A DNA stretch of 64,000 bases from an uncultured Gammaproteobacteria bacterium (GCA_913060495.1 CAJXRP010000011.1:49608-113607); one strand, 5' to 3'; shown: positions 18,046 to 27,421, numbered from the stretch's first letter. Numbers and translations: made by a program. The notes: generated from the letters alone by a model not told the origin.

Positions 18046-19065
18046 CTAGCTCTTTTCAATGATCGCAGCTACTTTTTCTCTTATCAATTCAGGAACGGCG
18101 TTTTCAACTTCCCTAACAGCTTGCTGAATCGCGTAGGCAAAGCCCTCTGCCGTGGCGTTACCATGGCTCTTTATTATGCTGCCCTGCAAGCCAAGTAGGC
18201 TCGCACCATTGAACCGATGAGGATTGATTTGTTCGCTAAGACTCTTGAATAGCGCAGTCTTACTCGCATTTTCAGATGAACTACTGGAGTCTGTAAATAC
18301 CTGTGAGGTCAACAATTTCATAACGACATTCGCAACACCGGCACTAGTCTTGATTGTCACATTGCCTACAAATCCGTCGCAGACGACGACATCAGCCCTG
18401 CCTTCGAATAACTCGTTTGCCTCAATAAAGCCGACATAGTCAATTGCTGGGCAACGCGCCATTAATTCGCCGGCATCACGTACTTCTTCCGTGCCTTTGA
18501 ATTGCTCAGAACCTATATTGAGTAGTCCAACCTTAGCGACTTCACCCTGCAGTGATTCGGCGAGAACCGACCCCATTACGGCAAATTCAAACAGTTGTTG
18601 TGCGTCAACTTCGGGGTTAGCACCGACGTCGAGCAAAAAACACTGCCGCGTGGCGCCAGGAATACTGGCCACAATTGCGGGTTTTTGAATGCCGTTGATG
18701 GTCTTCAGCAGATGTCTGCCAATCATCAGCAGCGCCCCGGTATTACCTGCGCTAACCATGGCCTCTACACGACCGTCTTGAAGCAGCTGCACAGCTTTAT
18801 ACATAGAGGATGTTTTGCCGCTACGCAAGACGTGCGCTGGCTTATCCCCGTCATTAATGACGTCAAGTGTGTGTTCTAAGGAGATGCGATTGGCGAGCGC
18901 AGGCAAAATAGAGTCCAAGTAGGGCTCTATTTGGCTTTTATCGCCAACGAGGGTAACTGATAGATCGGAATTTAATTCCAAAGCGTGCAAAGCGGCAGGG
19001 AGAGTAACTTTTACCCCTCCGTCACCGCCCATAGCATCGATTGCTATGCGCTTAGGCAAACTCAA
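18046..19065 (-). CDS. plsX: Phosphate acyltransferase PlsX
   Basis: A 339-residue enzyme that makes acyl-phosphate from acyl-ACP, the substrate of PlsY in phospholipid synthesis. Conserved blocks include IDAMGGDGG at the start, SAGNTGALLMIGRHLLK near residue 105, LLDVGANPE, and CDGFVGNVTIKTSAG. Length is normal for PlsX. It follows rpmF by 11 bases in the yceD-rpmF-plsX-fab operon known from E. coli. Confidence 0.96.
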   Translation of the reverse strand: MSLPKRIAIDAMGGDGGVKVTLPAALHALELNSDLSVTLVGDKSQIEPYLDSILPALANRISLEHTLDVINDGDKPAHVLRSGKTSSMYKAVQLLQDGRVEAMVSAGNTGALLMIGRHLLKTINGIQKPAIVASIPGATRQCFLLDVGANPEVDAQQLFEFAVMGSVLAESLQGEVAKVGLLNIGSEQFKGTEEVRDAGELMARCPAIDYVGFIEANELFEGRADVVVCDGFVGNVTIKTSAGVANVVMKLLTSQVFTDSSSSSENASKTALFKSLSEQINPHRFNGASLLGLQGSIIKSHGNATAEGFAYAIQQAVREVENAVPELIREKVAAIIEKS

Positions 19066-19076
19066 GGCTGGGCGCC

Positions 19077-19256
19077 CTAGTCTTCGCCGAGATCCAGTAC
19101 TTTTTTGCCTTTGTAGAACCCATCAGCCGTTACGTGATGACGACGATGAATCTCGCCAGTCGTCTGATCCGTTGCTAGCGTAGGTCCCGTGAGGGAATCG
19201 TGAGTTCTTCGCTTGCCACGCCGTGAACGGGTGACCTTGCTTTTTTGAACTGCCAT
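19077..19256 (-). CDS. rpmF: 50S ribosomal protein L32
   Basis: A 59-residue basic ribosomal protein. It reads [20 protein letters not shown] at the start, then [20 protein letters not shown] and an acidic end LDLGED. These are the conserved blocks of bacterial L32, in the cysteine-free form that binds no zinc. A ribosome site (GGAG) stands about eight bases before the ATG at 19256. It lies between yceD and plsX, its usual operon place. Confidence 0.97.
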   Translation of the reverse strand: MAVQKSKVTRSRRGKRRTHDSLTGPTLATDQTTGEIHRRHHVTADGFYKGKKVLDLGED

Positions 19257-19289
19257 TTCAATCTCCTAATACAAATTCTTTAAACTGTT

Positions 19290-19820
19290 TCAATCGCCAG
19301 AATCACTGTCTTTCAGTGATTTAAGCACTGCAAACGGGTTTTCGGTAGTAACACTTTCTGTAGCATCTTCACCCGCCACATAATCTTTCTGAGCAATGCA
19401 GTCGCCACTTTCGTGGTAACTCACAATCGGCGTGCATAGAATCAATTGCTCTTCGATCAATTCCGCCAAATCTAGCTTATGATCCTCGCAAATCCAAGGA
19501 TCCAATTCCGCGTCTAACCGCAACGCAGCTTCCTCATCTCGCACTAGTGCCAGCTTTATGTCGTCCGCAAGCGCTATAGCTAGAGGCTTAAGACAGCGCT
19601 GACAGAAAACATTTACTTGGGCCTGCAATCTGCCGGTGATTAAGCGCTGTTTTGCGTCGTTAAGCATGAACTTCAGCTCGAGAGACACAGTCCCTTGATC
19701 ATTTGCCAAGGTCTTACGGAACCGAGGCAGCCTAGTTAGATCTAAATCCCCGCTAATATTCTCTTCCTGTTGGAAGATTTTACGGGTATCTGCGTAGGTT
19801 GGAATAGAGCTATCTGACAT
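19290..19820 (-). CDS. yceD: YceD/DUF177 family 23S rRNA accumulation protein
   Basis: A 176-residue protein of the DUF177 family, known as a factor that supports 23S rRNA accumulation and commonly encoded just before rpmF. The cysteine pair in VFCQRCLKPL and the later segment DLAELIEEQLILCTPIV followed by H-x6-C match the family. It starts at ATG 19820. The strong promoter found upstream would place the transcript start almost at this codon, so translation may be leaderless. It is the first gene of the yceD-rpmF-plsX-fabD-fabG operon. Confidence 0.9.
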   Translation of the reverse strand: MSDSSIPTYADTRKIFQQEENISGDLDLTRLPRFRKTLANDQGTVSLELKFMLNDAKQRLITGRLQAQVNVFCQRCLKPLAIALADDIKLALVRDEEAALRLDAELDPWICEDHKLDLAELIEEQLILCTPIVSYHESGDCIAQKDYVAGEDATESVTTENPFAVLKSLKDSDSGD

Positions 19821-19829
19821 CAGGCGCGC

Positions 19830-19858
19830 ATAATAGGCGTATGGCCGTCATCTGTCAA
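19830..19858 (-). promoter_or_regulatory. Sigma-70 promoter of the yceD-rpmF-plsX-fab operon
   Basis: On the minus strand TTGACA (19853-19858) is separated by exactly 17 bases from TATTAT (19830-19835). The yceD ATG is only 9 bases beyond the -10 box, so the transcript should begin 0-4 bases upstream of the start codon. Confidence 0.8.
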
Positions 19859-19913
19859 AGATTTATCGAAACTTTAGTCCCTTGGATAATTCTCTAAGCA
19901 CCTGTATTTAAAG

Positions 19914-20861
19914 CTATTTACCCAATATTTGTATTAACGCGCTAAGATGATTTGGGATAGGTGCTTCTACACGGATAGGCGCACCGCCCTCGGGCAGTGT
20001 AAATTCGATTTTCCAGGCATGCAGGCAGAGGTTTTTAACCTTCGCCAGGGCGCTGTTCTTAGCCTTAAAAGTGTACTTCTCATCCCCAACTATTCCATGG
20101 CCCGAATGCTGGCAATGCACACGAATTTGATGAGTTCGCCCCGTCTCAGGCATCGCCTCTATCAAACTCGCTCCTTCGAAATGCTGTTTCACCGCGAAAC
20201 GAGTCAAGGAGGGTTTACCGCTATCCGCTACTCGGACGATTCGTTCATTCTCTCCGACAGGGTCTTTCTGTAGGGGAGCGTCGACGAATGTTAATCGGTC
20301 AGGCCAATTCCCATGAACTAAGGCAAGGTAGTGTTTTTTAACAGTTTTAACTTTAAGTTGATTTTGTATGTCTTTTAAAAATATAGAGTTTTTTGATACT
20401 ACTAAACAGCCCGTAGTCCCCCTATCAATCCGATGGGCAAGCTCTAAATCAGCCCATTCCGGCTTACATTGACGAAGCGCCTCGATCAGCCCCATGGCCA
20501 CACTAGTGCCACCATGCACCGCCATACCCGCTGGTTTATTAATCACCAATAGCTCGTCATTCTCGAGCAGAATGCTGTTCAGCAGAAATTCTTGCAGCGC
20601 CGGACTTGGCTTTGCGGTTTGCTGATTGTAGTTCGATGTGTAGGGAGGAATTCGCACCACATCCCCTATATCCAGTTTCCGCTCAGGCTTACATCGCTTC
20701 TTATTTACACGAACCTCTCCCCGACGGATTAATCGATATACACGCGTCCTAGGAACGCCCTTGAGGTGCCTCATAAGAAAGTTATCGAGACGCTGCCCGA
20801 TATGGGTTTTCTCGACGCGAACCATCTGGACGCCGTCACTGGCACTAGTATTGCTTTTCAC
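19914..20861 (-). CDS. rluC: 23S rRNA pseudouridine synthase RluC
   Basis: A 315-residue enzyme that isomerises uridines 955, 2504 and 2580 (E. coli numbering) of 23S rRNA. An S4 RNA-binding domain (about residues 20-80: LDNFLMRHLKGVPRTRVYRLIRRG in pieces) precedes the synthase domain. The catalytic Asp146 is in AHRIDRGTTG. LIEAMPETGRTHQIRVH is the conserved third motif, and VGDEKY follows. RluC is favoured over RluD by the S4 segment and the context next to the yceD-rpmF operon. A heptad repeat lies in its leader. Confidence 0.9.
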   Translation of the reverse strand: MKSNTSASDGVQMVRVEKTHIGQRLDNFLMRHLKGVPRTRVYRLIRRGEVRVNKKRCKPERKLDIGDVVRIPPYTSNYNQQTAKPSPALQEFLLNSILLENDELLVINKPAGMAVHGGTSVAMGLIEALRQCKPEWADLELAHRIDRGTTGCLVVSKNSIFLKDIQNQLKVKTVKKHYLALVHGNWPDRLTFVDAPLQKDPVGENERIVRVADSGKPSLTRFAVKQHFEGASLIEAMPETGRTHQIRVHCQHSGHGIVGDEKYTFKAKNSALAKVKNLCLHAWKIEFTLPEGGAPIRVEAPIPNHLSALIQILGK

Positions 20862-20886
20862 GGCCTTCCTCTGGTTAAAACCTGTA

Positions 20887-20935
20887 GATTAAGATGTATG
20901 GATTAAGATCTAAGGACTAAATGCTAAGCTCTAAG
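20887..20935. repeat. Degenerate 7-bp tandem repeat, seven units
   Basis: Reading the plus strand in sevens gives GATTAAG, ATGTATG, GATTAAG, ATCTAAG, GACTAAA, TGCTAAG, CTCTAAG. Five of the seven units end in TAAG. It lies in the 195-bp gap between divergent rluC and argS, 26 bases upstream of the rluC start. Its function is unknown. Confidence 0.7.
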
Positions 20936-21056
20936 GAATCCGAGCCGATGCCATCTCTAGTAAGCCTTAGCTAAATTAAACAATTCGCTATTTTACACCA
21001 ATCTGCACCGCGAATAATGGTGTACAATTCTCCCCTTTTTGCGCTTGTCTAAATAC

Positions 21057-22796
21057 ATGAATACCCTCAAACAAACACTAAATCAGCTCGTTGGCGAAGC
21101 CCTAAGCGTAGTCTCTGGCCTCGCAGATAGCGACCCGAATGTTATAACTGCTTCCAAGCCGGAATTCGGCGACTATCAAAGCAATGGCGTAATGTCGATT
21201 GCGAAAAAAGTCGGCAGCAATCCCCGGCAGCTTGCCAGCGATGTCGTTGAAAAAATTACTGCAGACGCGAACCCTCTTATCGAAAAGCTTGAGGTAGCCG
21301 GCCCAGGCTTTATCAATATCTATCTTTCCGACCTAGCACTCATGCAACGCGCTTCTGAGATTCAAAGCGACCTGCATAAACTAATTCCAAAGACAGATAA
21401 GAGCGACAAAATTGTCGTCGACTATTCTTCTCCAAATTTGGCCAAAGAAATGCACGTTGGCCATCTGCGCGGCACGATTATAGGTGATTGTCTAGCACGC
21501 GTACTCGAACGACAAGGCCACGAAATAATTCGACAGAATCACGTCGGCGACTGGGGCACTCAATTTGGAATGCTGATCTCCTATATGCGTGAGCTCAGCG
21601 CCTCACGAGGCGACTTACCAACCCAGCTTGCCGATCTAGAATCTTTCTATCGGGCCGCAAAGGAACGATTCGACGCTGACCCAGACTTCGCAGATACGGC
21701 GCGCGGTAGTGTTGTGAAACTTCAGGGCGGTGATGCAGATCACTTAGTTGTTTGGCAGCAGTTTATCGACGAATCGTTAAAGCACTGCCAAGCAGTCTAC
21801 GACAAATTGAATGTCACCCTTTCTCGGAAAGACCTAAAAGCAGAAAGCTTCTATAACAAAGACCTAAAAGGTGTTGTAGAAAAACTTGAAGCGGCTTCCC
21901 TGCTTTCAATCTCCGATGGTGCCCGTTGTGTCTTCTTACCAGAATTCACCGGAAAAGATGGCGAACCATTACCCGTAATCATTCAGAAAACAGATGGCGG
22001 CTATCTTTACGCCACCACCGATCTTGCCGCCGTTGAATACCGCTCTTTTGATCTCAAAGCAGAACGTTCACTCTATGTCGTCGATGCTAGGCAGTCGTTA
22101 CACTTTCAACAAGTATTCGCGGTTGCACGTAAGGCAGGGTTTGCTTCGACAAATATTTCGCTGGAACATATCGCCTACGGCACCATGATGGGAAGCGATG
22201 GCCGACCATTCAAAACCCGCTCAGGAGATACCATTAAGCTTGTTGATTTACTCGACGAAGCTATCCGGCGCGCTCATGACTTGGTCGCACAGAAAAACCC
22301 AGGCCTAGATGAAGCCACATACCTTGAGATCGCCGAGAAAGTTGGTATAGGGGCTGTGAAGTATGCAGATCTATCCAAGAACAGAACCAGTGATTACGTA
22401 TTTGATTGGTCCAGCATGCTATCTTTTGAAGGAAATACAGCGCCGTATCTTATGTATGCCTATGCACGAATTCGTAGCATCTTAAGAAAACAGGATTCAG
22501 ACTTAGAGAACGTACGTATTACTTCTGTGTCTGAGTCTGCTGAGAGAAGCTTATTGCTGAAGATTATGCAGTTATCAGAAGTTGTAGACATGGTAGCGCG
22601 AGATTGCTACCCGAATTTGTTGTGTAATTATCTGTATGAGCTCGCCGGCTTATTCATGCGCTTCTACGAGTCATGCCCTATCCTAAAGGCTGACCCCGAA
22701 CTGCGAGACTCGCGCCTAGCATTATCCGCACTCACGGCCACTACACTTAAGCAGGGTCTTGACCTGCTGGGCATTGAAACCCTAGAAAAGATGTAG
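21057..22796 (+). CDS. argS: Arginyl-tRNA synthetase
   Basis: A 579-residue class I synthetase that charges tRNA-Arg. The ATG at 21057 is chosen over an upstream TTG at 21039 because it gives the normal ArgS N terminus (MNTLKQTLNQLV). The HIGH-like motif is in SSPNLAKEMHVGHLRGTIIGD near residue 125, in pieces. The KMSKS loop is degenerate (MMGSDGRPFKTRSGD), as in most ArgS. The C-terminal anticodon-binding helical domain is present (LSFEGNTAPYLMYAYARI). No clear ribosome site precedes the ATG. It ends at a shared terminator with htpG. Confidence 0.96.
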   Translation: MNTLKQTLNQLVGEALSVVSGLADSDPNVITASKPEFGDYQSNGVMSIAKKVGSNPRQLASDVVEKITADANPLIEKLEVAGPGFINIYLSDLALMQRASEIQSDLHKLIPKTDKSDKIVVDYSSPNLAKEMHVGHLRGTIIGDCLARVLERQGHEIIRQNHVGDWGTQFGMLISYMRELSASRGDLPTQLADLESFYRAAKERFDADPDFADTARGSVVKLQGGDADHLVVWQQFIDESLKHCQAVYDKLNVTLSRKDLKAESFYNKDLKGVVEKLEAASLLSISDGARCVFLPEFTGKDGEPLPVIIQKTDGGYLYATTDLAAVEYRSFDLKAERSLYVVDARQSLHFQQVFAVARKAGFASTNISLEHIAYGTMMGSDGRPFKTRSGDTIKLVDLLDEAIRRAHDLVAQKNPGLDEATYLEIAEKVGIGAVKYADLSKNRTSDYVFDWSSMLSFEGNTAPYLMYAYARIRSILRKQDSDLENVRITSVSESAERSLLLKIMQLSEVVDMVARDCYPNLLCNYLYELAGLFMRFYESCPILKADPELRDSRLALSALTATTLKQGLDLLGIETLEKM

Positions 22797-22831
22797 ACAT
22801 TTTCACAGCAGCATTGCTGCCGTGAAAATGT
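22797..22831. terminator. Bidirectional hairpin between argS and htpG
   Basis: ACATTTTCAC (22797-22806) pairs with GTGAAAATGT (22822-22831), and an inner GCAGC/GCTGC stem closes on an ATT loop with one A/C mismatch between them. It begins at the base after the argS stop and ends 28 bases before the htpG stop. The T-run after it is poor (CGTTTCCTT). Confidence 0.75.
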
Positions 22832-22859
22832 CGTTTCCTTCTATAAACACTCAGGCTAT

Positions 22860-24788
22860 CTAGTTCACCAACTCTAACAATAACTTATTGAGTCGTGCAG
22901 AAAAGTCCGCAGGATCTTCAAGTTGCACACCATCAGCAAGGCCAGCCTGGCCAAAAAGAATCGAAACAATATCGCCGAAACGGTCTTCATCAGCCTCTTT
23001 ATCCAGCTTGACCAATAAAGGATGAGTTGGGTTTATTTCAAAAATCGGTTTTGTCTCCGGGACAGCCTGACCCGAAGCCTCCATGATTTTTCTCATCTGC
23101 ATGCCCATGTCATGATCATCTACTGCCAAACAGGCAGGTGAACCGGTCAGCCTATGTGTAACCCTGACCTCTTTGACCTTGTCTCCTAAGTTCTCTTTAA
23201 TACGTTCGACTAATTTCACGAACTCTTTTTCGGTCTTTTCCTGAACTTCTTTGTCTTCTTCATCTTCCAACTTACCGAGATCTAATTCTCCACGGCTTAT
23301 GTCTTGGAATTGACGGCCATCGAATTCTTGCAGATGACTCATGAGCCATTCATCGATGCGATCATGCATCAGTATGACTTCGATACCCTTCTTTCGAAAA
23401 ATCTCGAGATGCGGACTGTTGCGACCCGCCTTTGCTGAATCAGCGACGAGGTAGTAGATCTTTTCCTGATCCTCTTTCATGCGTGAGATGTAGTCATCTA
23501 GACATTGATCCTGAGCGTCTGATTCAGAGTGAGTAGTCGTAAACTGTAAAAGTTTTGCTACCTTCTCCTTGTTTGTAAAATCTTCGGCCGGCCCTTCTTT
23601 TAGCGCCTGACCGAACTCATTCCAGAAGCTGTTGTATTTGTCTTTGTCTTTCTTGCGCATCTTCTCCAGCATATCTAACGCACGCTTAGTCAAAGCACTG
23701 CGCATAGAATCTACTACGGGATCTTCTTGCAAAATTTCACGAGAGACGTTGAGAGAAATATCATTCGAATCGACAATACCCTTCATAAAGCGCAGGTATA
23801 GCGGCAAAAATTGCTCCGCGTCATCCATGATGAAAACGCGCTGAACATATAACTTTAATCCTCGCGCAGAATCTCTATTCCATAAATCGTAAGGTGCGCG
23901 CGCCGGCACGTAAAGTAGGCTCGTGTACTCTAACTTTCCTTCGACCTTGTTATGGCTCCACTCAAGAGGATCTTCGAAATCGTGACTAACTGACTTATAG
24001 AATTCTTTGTACTCGTCTGCTTTCACGTCTTTTCGAGAACGGGTCCAAAGCGCTTTCGCCTCGTTAACTGCCTCGTATTCAACTACCGATTCTTCGTCTT
24101 TCTTGCTGCCATCTTCATCAGCTTCGTCCGTCACAGGAAGATCTTCTTTCTGCATGAAAACGGGTATGGAAATATGATCAGCGTATTTCTTTACAATGCT
24201 CCGTAAGCGATAACTTTCCGCGTATTCTTTCTCATCTGCTTTCAGATGCAGTGTGATTTCAGTGCCTGCAGTTGCCTTGGAGACAGCTTCCAGTGAATAG
24301 TCTGCCTCGCCTTCGGAAATCCAAAGAGTTGCTTCATCTTCGGCTGTACCTGCTCTACGCGTTCGCACTTCAACCTTGTCTGCAACGATAAAGGCAGAAT
24401 AAAAACCAACACCGAACTGTCCAATTAGCTGTGAATCCTTCTTTTCATCACCAGTTAGATTCTCTAGAAACTGAGCAGTTCCTGATTTGGCGATGGTACC
24501 AAGATTAGTAATGACCTCATCTCTAGTCATGCCGATACCATTATCGCTGATCATGAGAATGTTCTTCTCAGTGTCAAAGTCGATCTGCACCTTCGGCTCT
24601 CCGCCAGTTTCCAGAAGCTCAGGCTGAGAAAGGGACGCAAAACGTAATTTGTCCGCTGCGTCGGAGGCATTTGATATCAGCTCCCTTAAGAAGATCTCCT
24701 TGTTGCTGTAAAGAGAGTGAATCATCAAGTGAAGTAATTGCTTCGCTTCTGTCTCGAATCCTCTAGTTTCCGCTGTCTGTGCCGCCAT
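22860..24788 (-). CDS. htpG: Chaperone HtpG (Hsp90)
   Basis: A 642-residue ATP-dependent chaperone. The N-terminal GHKL ATPase domain has [29 protein letters not shown] and [11 protein letters not shown] (in pieces). The middle domain contains the [13 protein letters not shown] and [10 protein letters not shown] signatures, and the C-terminal dimerisation domain is complete. The start is supported by the [26 protein letters not shown] N terminus. A sigma-32-like promoter and an intrinsic hairpin lie upstream, so heat-shock control is expected. Confidence 0.97.
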   Translation of the reverse strand: MAAQTAETRGFETEAKQLLHLMIHSLYSNKEIFLRELISNASDAADKLRFASLSQPELLETGGEPKVQIDFDTEKNILMISDNGIGMTRDEVITNLGTIAKSGTAQFLENLTGDEKKDSQLIGQFGVGFYSAFIVADKVEVRTRRAGTAEDEATLWISEGEADYSLEAVSKATAGTEITLHLKADEKEYAESYRLRSIVKKYADHISIPVFMQKEDLPVTDEADEDGSKKDEESVVEYEAVNEAKALWTRSRKDVKADEYKEFYKSVSHDFEDPLEWSHNKVEGKLEYTSLLYVPARAPYDLWNRDSARGLKLYVQRVFIMDDAEQFLPLYLRFMKGIVDSNDISLNVSREILQEDPVVDSMRSALTKRALDMLEKMRKKDKDKYNSFWNEFGQALKEGPAEDFTNKEKVAKLLQFTTTHSESDAQDQCLDDYISRMKEDQEKIYYLVADSAKAGRNSPHLEIFRKKGIEVILMHDRIDEWLMSHLQEFDGRQFQDISRGELDLGKLEDEEDKEVQEKTEKEFVKLVERIKENLGDKVKEVRVTHRLTGSPACLAVDDHDMGMQMRKIMEASGQAVPETKPIFEINPTHPLLVKLDKEADEDRFGDIVSILFGQAGLADGVQLEDPADFSARLNKLLLELVN

Positions 24789-24836
24789 TTATCAATCCTC
24801 GCTATTTTCGCTAGCTATTACTTAAACACTACCCAT

Positions 24837-24875
24837 AAAAAAACCCAATCTGCAGCAATAACTGCATGATTGGGT
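24837..24875 (-). terminator. Intrinsic terminator of the TonB2/TPR operon
   Basis: On the minus strand ACCCAATC pairs with GATTGGGT (arms at 24868-24875 and 24843-24850). An inner TGCAG/CTGCA stem continues it, and a run of seven T follows (24837-24843). It stands 69 bases after the stop of the TPR gene and inside the predicted 5' leader of htpG. Confidence 0.85.
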
Positions 24876-24877
24876 CT

Positions 24878-24907
24878 TCAATGGGGGCTTTTACCTAATA
24901 TTTCAAG
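24878..24907 (-). promoter_or_regulatory. Sigma-32 (RpoH) type promoter of htpG
   Basis: CTTGAAA (24901-24907) is followed after 14 bases by CCCCATTGA (24878-24886), matching the heat-shock consensus CTTGAAA-N11-16-CCCCATNT. It points to htpG, whose homologues are RpoH targets in E. coli. The start site would fall about 24870, at the edge of the adjacent terminator hairpin. Confidence 0.75.
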
Positions 24908-24943
24908 CTTGCCCTGCTATCTGTATTTACAATAACTAGCCAT

Positions 24944-26302
24944 TTACCTTATTGGCGGATAAGGCTGATAGAAATCTATAGCATCCTCTTTACGGCCATT
25001 AATCGTAGTGTAGAAAGTGCGTCTTCCGTCTATAGCTCTCAAGAAATCACGTGCTGATTTACTAGAACGCTCATCTCCGGCGTCTGCGGCATCTGTTGCA
25101 GCTTCTTCAGCCGCATCAAAATCACGCAGCTCTAAAAAAGCCCTAGACAAGAACATGAGGGTATCGGAGCGATCATTCAGGTCGCCTTTATCGATGGCCG
25201 ATTGAAATGCTTCCGCTGCGGCTTCATAGTCATGAAGAACGTAATGGATATAGCCAAGTGTGTCATAGCCATTACCAGTCTCATCAGCTTCTGCTGCTGC
25301 TATAGCAGGATCAAGTGCATCCTCATATTCACTGGCCATCAAATACATTTGCGCTAGACGAGTTAGATTCTCTTCGTCACTCTCGACGATTTCCTTCCCC
25401 ATTCCTTCTGAGAGTATCTTACTTCCCGTGTAAGGAATATCTAGACCTGCCAGAGACTGAGCTAGATTAATGTAACGAGAGTCATCATCCATTAAACCTT
25501 TCAGGTAATAGAGGTTCAATGCCTGTACACCACGGTCGTCTTCCTCCAAGCCAGAATAGATCGCACTGAGGTTCTGCCAATCAGTCTTGTTATCGAAAAG
25601 GACGATCATAGTCTTAGTTAAGTCCAGCGCCGATTCGAAATCCTCAAGAGTGAAGTACAAACCATTCAAATAGGAATAATCATCTCGCTCGAGAGTTTCG
25701 CCATCGGCTAACAACAATTCCATTCGATCTATCCAATACGGCTTTGCTGCTTCGAAATTTTCTAACTGATAGTGTGCATAGGAAAGACCGCGATAGACGA
25801 TTTCGTCCTCGGTTTCCGACAATCTGCGCCACTCTTCATAGTTATCGATCGAACCTTGCCAATTCTCTTCTGAAGCATAAAGCTGGCCTAAAGAGCGGTG
25901 AGTTCTAAGCCGAATGTCCGCACGCAATGTCTCGATTAGAAGCATCTCCTGGAAGATGCCAATAGCACCCGGATAGTCTTCAGTGTTGAGATAATAGTTA
26001 GTGTAGAAATTGAGTAGTGTCGATTTTTCAAAATCATTCATGCGCTCGAAGCGACGCTCACGAAGCTCATCAAGTGCGATTTTTGCAGCTGCTAAATCCG
26101 GCTCTTCTTCTTCGTCTTCAGGCTGCATCATTTCCTGAATTTCGGAAATGGCACGCATGACTGCAGGACCAAGTGTCCCTGAAGTTCTAGCTGTTGGCGG
26201 AGCTCGCTGCTCTTCGCCTGCTACTACGTACTGCAGTGGCAGCATGGCTACACTAAGCACAGCTACGAGGAACCCGAGCTTAAGTTTATTAAGTAGTTTC
26301 AT
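24944..26302 (-). CDS. TPR-repeat periplasmic protein of the TonB2 system
   Basis: A 452-residue exported protein. Residues 1-28 are a signal peptide (cleavage near VVA-G), a short linker with an acidic EDEEEE patch follows, and about ten TPR-like helical pairs fill the rest (for example YDTLGYIHYVLHDYEAAAEAF). Such a TPR gene is regularly the last member of exbB-exbD-tonB operons of the TtpC type in Vibrio and other marine gammaproteobacteria, where it is thought to assist the energy-transduction complex. It begins three bases after the tonB stop. Confidence 0.82.
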   Translation of the reverse strand: MKLLNKLKLGFLVAVLSVAMLPLQYVVAGEEQRAPPTARTSGTLGPAVMRAISEIQEMMQPEDEEEEPDLAAAKIALDELRERRFERMNDFEKSTLLNFYTNYYLNTEDYPGAIGIFQEMLLIETLRADIRLRTHRSLGQLYASEENWQGSIDNYEEWRRLSETEDEIVYRGLSYAHYQLENFEAAKPYWIDRMELLLADGETLERDDYSYLNGLYFTLEDFESALDLTKTMIVLFDNKTDWQNLSAIYSGLEEDDRGVQALNLYYLKGLMDDDSRYINLAQSLAGLDIPYTGSKILSEGMGKEIVESDEENLTRLAQMYLMASEYEDALDPAIAAAEADETGNGYDTLGYIHYVLHDYEAAAEAFQSAIDKGDLNDRSDTLMFLSRAFLELRDFDAAEEAATDAADAGDERSSKSARDFLRAIDGRRTFYTTINGRKEDAIDFYQPYPPIR

Positions 26303-26304
26303 AA

Positions 26305-26922
26305 TTATTCCTCGAGTTCGTAGCGGAACACGTACTGCACATCGTTAACTGGTACACCTTGTCCGTCGACGACGCGGGGTTGAAATTTGAATCTGCCAGC
26401 TGCACGAATCGACGACCGATCAAATATCGAAGTGGGCTCTGCATCTACAACTACTATAGAGTCTTCAACCACATTCCCTAGTCCATCAACCGTAAAACTA
26501 ACCAGGCACCACCCTTGAATACCACGCTGTGCTGCACGAGTAGGATACTGAGGAGCGATCGCAACAAGTGGCAACATATCTCCATCAGTCGCAGAAATCG
26601 ATGCATTATTGAGTTGCAGACCGGTGTCTATTTCTACTGATGCACGCTCGATGTTAAGAGACGGCCCATCAGATAGGCTCACCTGTCGATCAGGAATATC
26701 CTCAACAACTTCGGTGTCATCTTGAATAGGTTCGGGCTTGTCGATTTCTTCGACAACTTCCAGCTCGATTTCAGGCATCGTCGCATCGACAATTTTTACC
26801 ACAGAAACACGCTGATCGAGATCCGCACCCGTCGCGATCAAGGCCTGCATGAAGTAGAAAAGCCCCAGTGTAATACCGGCAGCCAACACCATCGATATAG
26901 CCCATCTAATAAGTATCATCAT
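26305..26922 (-). CDS. tonB: TonB-like energy transducer (TonB2 type)
   Basis: A 205-residue inner-membrane protein that spans the periplasm to contact outer-membrane receptors. One N-terminal membrane helix (about residues 8-32) is followed by a Pro/Glu-rich linker (about 48-90). The C-terminal TonB domain reads APQYPTRAAQRGIQGWCLVS, with the YP motif and GNV turn, and ends in YVFRYELEE. It is shorter than E. coli TonB and fits the TonB2 class. It starts three bases after the exbD stop. Confidence 0.9.
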   Translation of the reverse strand: MMILIRWAISMVLAAGITLGLFYFMQALIATGADLDQRVSVVKIVDATMPEIELEVVEEIDKPEPIQDDTEVVEDIPDRQVSLSDGPSLNIERASVEIDTGLQLNNASISATDGDMLPLVAIAPQYPTRAAQRGIQGWCLVSFTVDGLGNVVEDSIVVVDAEPTSIFDRSSIRAAGRFKFQPRVVDGQGVPVNDVQYVFRYELEE

Positions 26923-26925
26923 AGT

Positions 26926-27333
26926 CTATGCCTCTGCCGAAATTGATACGTCGGATATATTCGCTTCTCTAGCAGCTTCTAGAATAAGCATTACCTGCTC
27001 ATTGTCAGCATCTGCGTCTGCTTGAATGATCACAGCCGAATTTGGCGCATCCGCCAGTCTTAATTCGAAGCGTGATCGCACAAATCGAGGGTCAGTTTGA
27101 TCGCCATCGATCCAGATATCCCCATTTGGACCTATTGCAATAAGTATAAGGTCGCCTTTCTTGCTTTCAGCAGTAGAGGCTTCCGGTCTAGTGACTTCGA
27201 TACCCGCTTCGGTGACAAACACCGAGGTCACAATAAAAAAGATCAGAAGGATAAAAACAACATCGAGCATTGGGGTGAGATCGATCTCACCTGCTTCTTC
27301 GTCGTCCTTCTTTTTCATTAAACCTGATTTCAT
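26926..27333 (-). CDS. exbD: ExbD-type biopolymer transporter (ExbD2)
   Basis: A 135-residue membrane protein that forms the proton channel with ExbB. It starts at ATG 27333, which follows AGGGTGA at ideal distance. A TTG at 27351 would add six residues. A charged start (KKKDDEEAGE) leads into IDLTPMLDVVFILLIFFIVT, the single membrane helix with the essential channel Asp. The remaining part is a periplasmic domain. It follows exbB by about 90 bases in the operon. Confidence 0.92.
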   Translation of the reverse strand: MKSGLMKKKDDEEAGEIDLTPMLDVVFILLIFFIVTSVFVTEAGIEVTRPEASTAESKKGDLILIAIGPNGDIWIDGDQTDPRFVRSRFELRLADAPNSAVIIQADADADNEQVMLILEAAREANISDVSISAEA

Positions 27334-27421
27334 TATTTCACCCTGGATCAAATAATTTCGATCAAAATATAAAACACTAATGGTGGATCAAGCTCTTAAT
27401 AGAGCTGATCCCCATAGGTAA

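Noticed and set aside
21023..21028. TACAAT as -10 box of argS
   Set aside because: No -35 box lies at a suitable distance and the upstream TG is not in extended -10 register, so I did not list it as a promoter.
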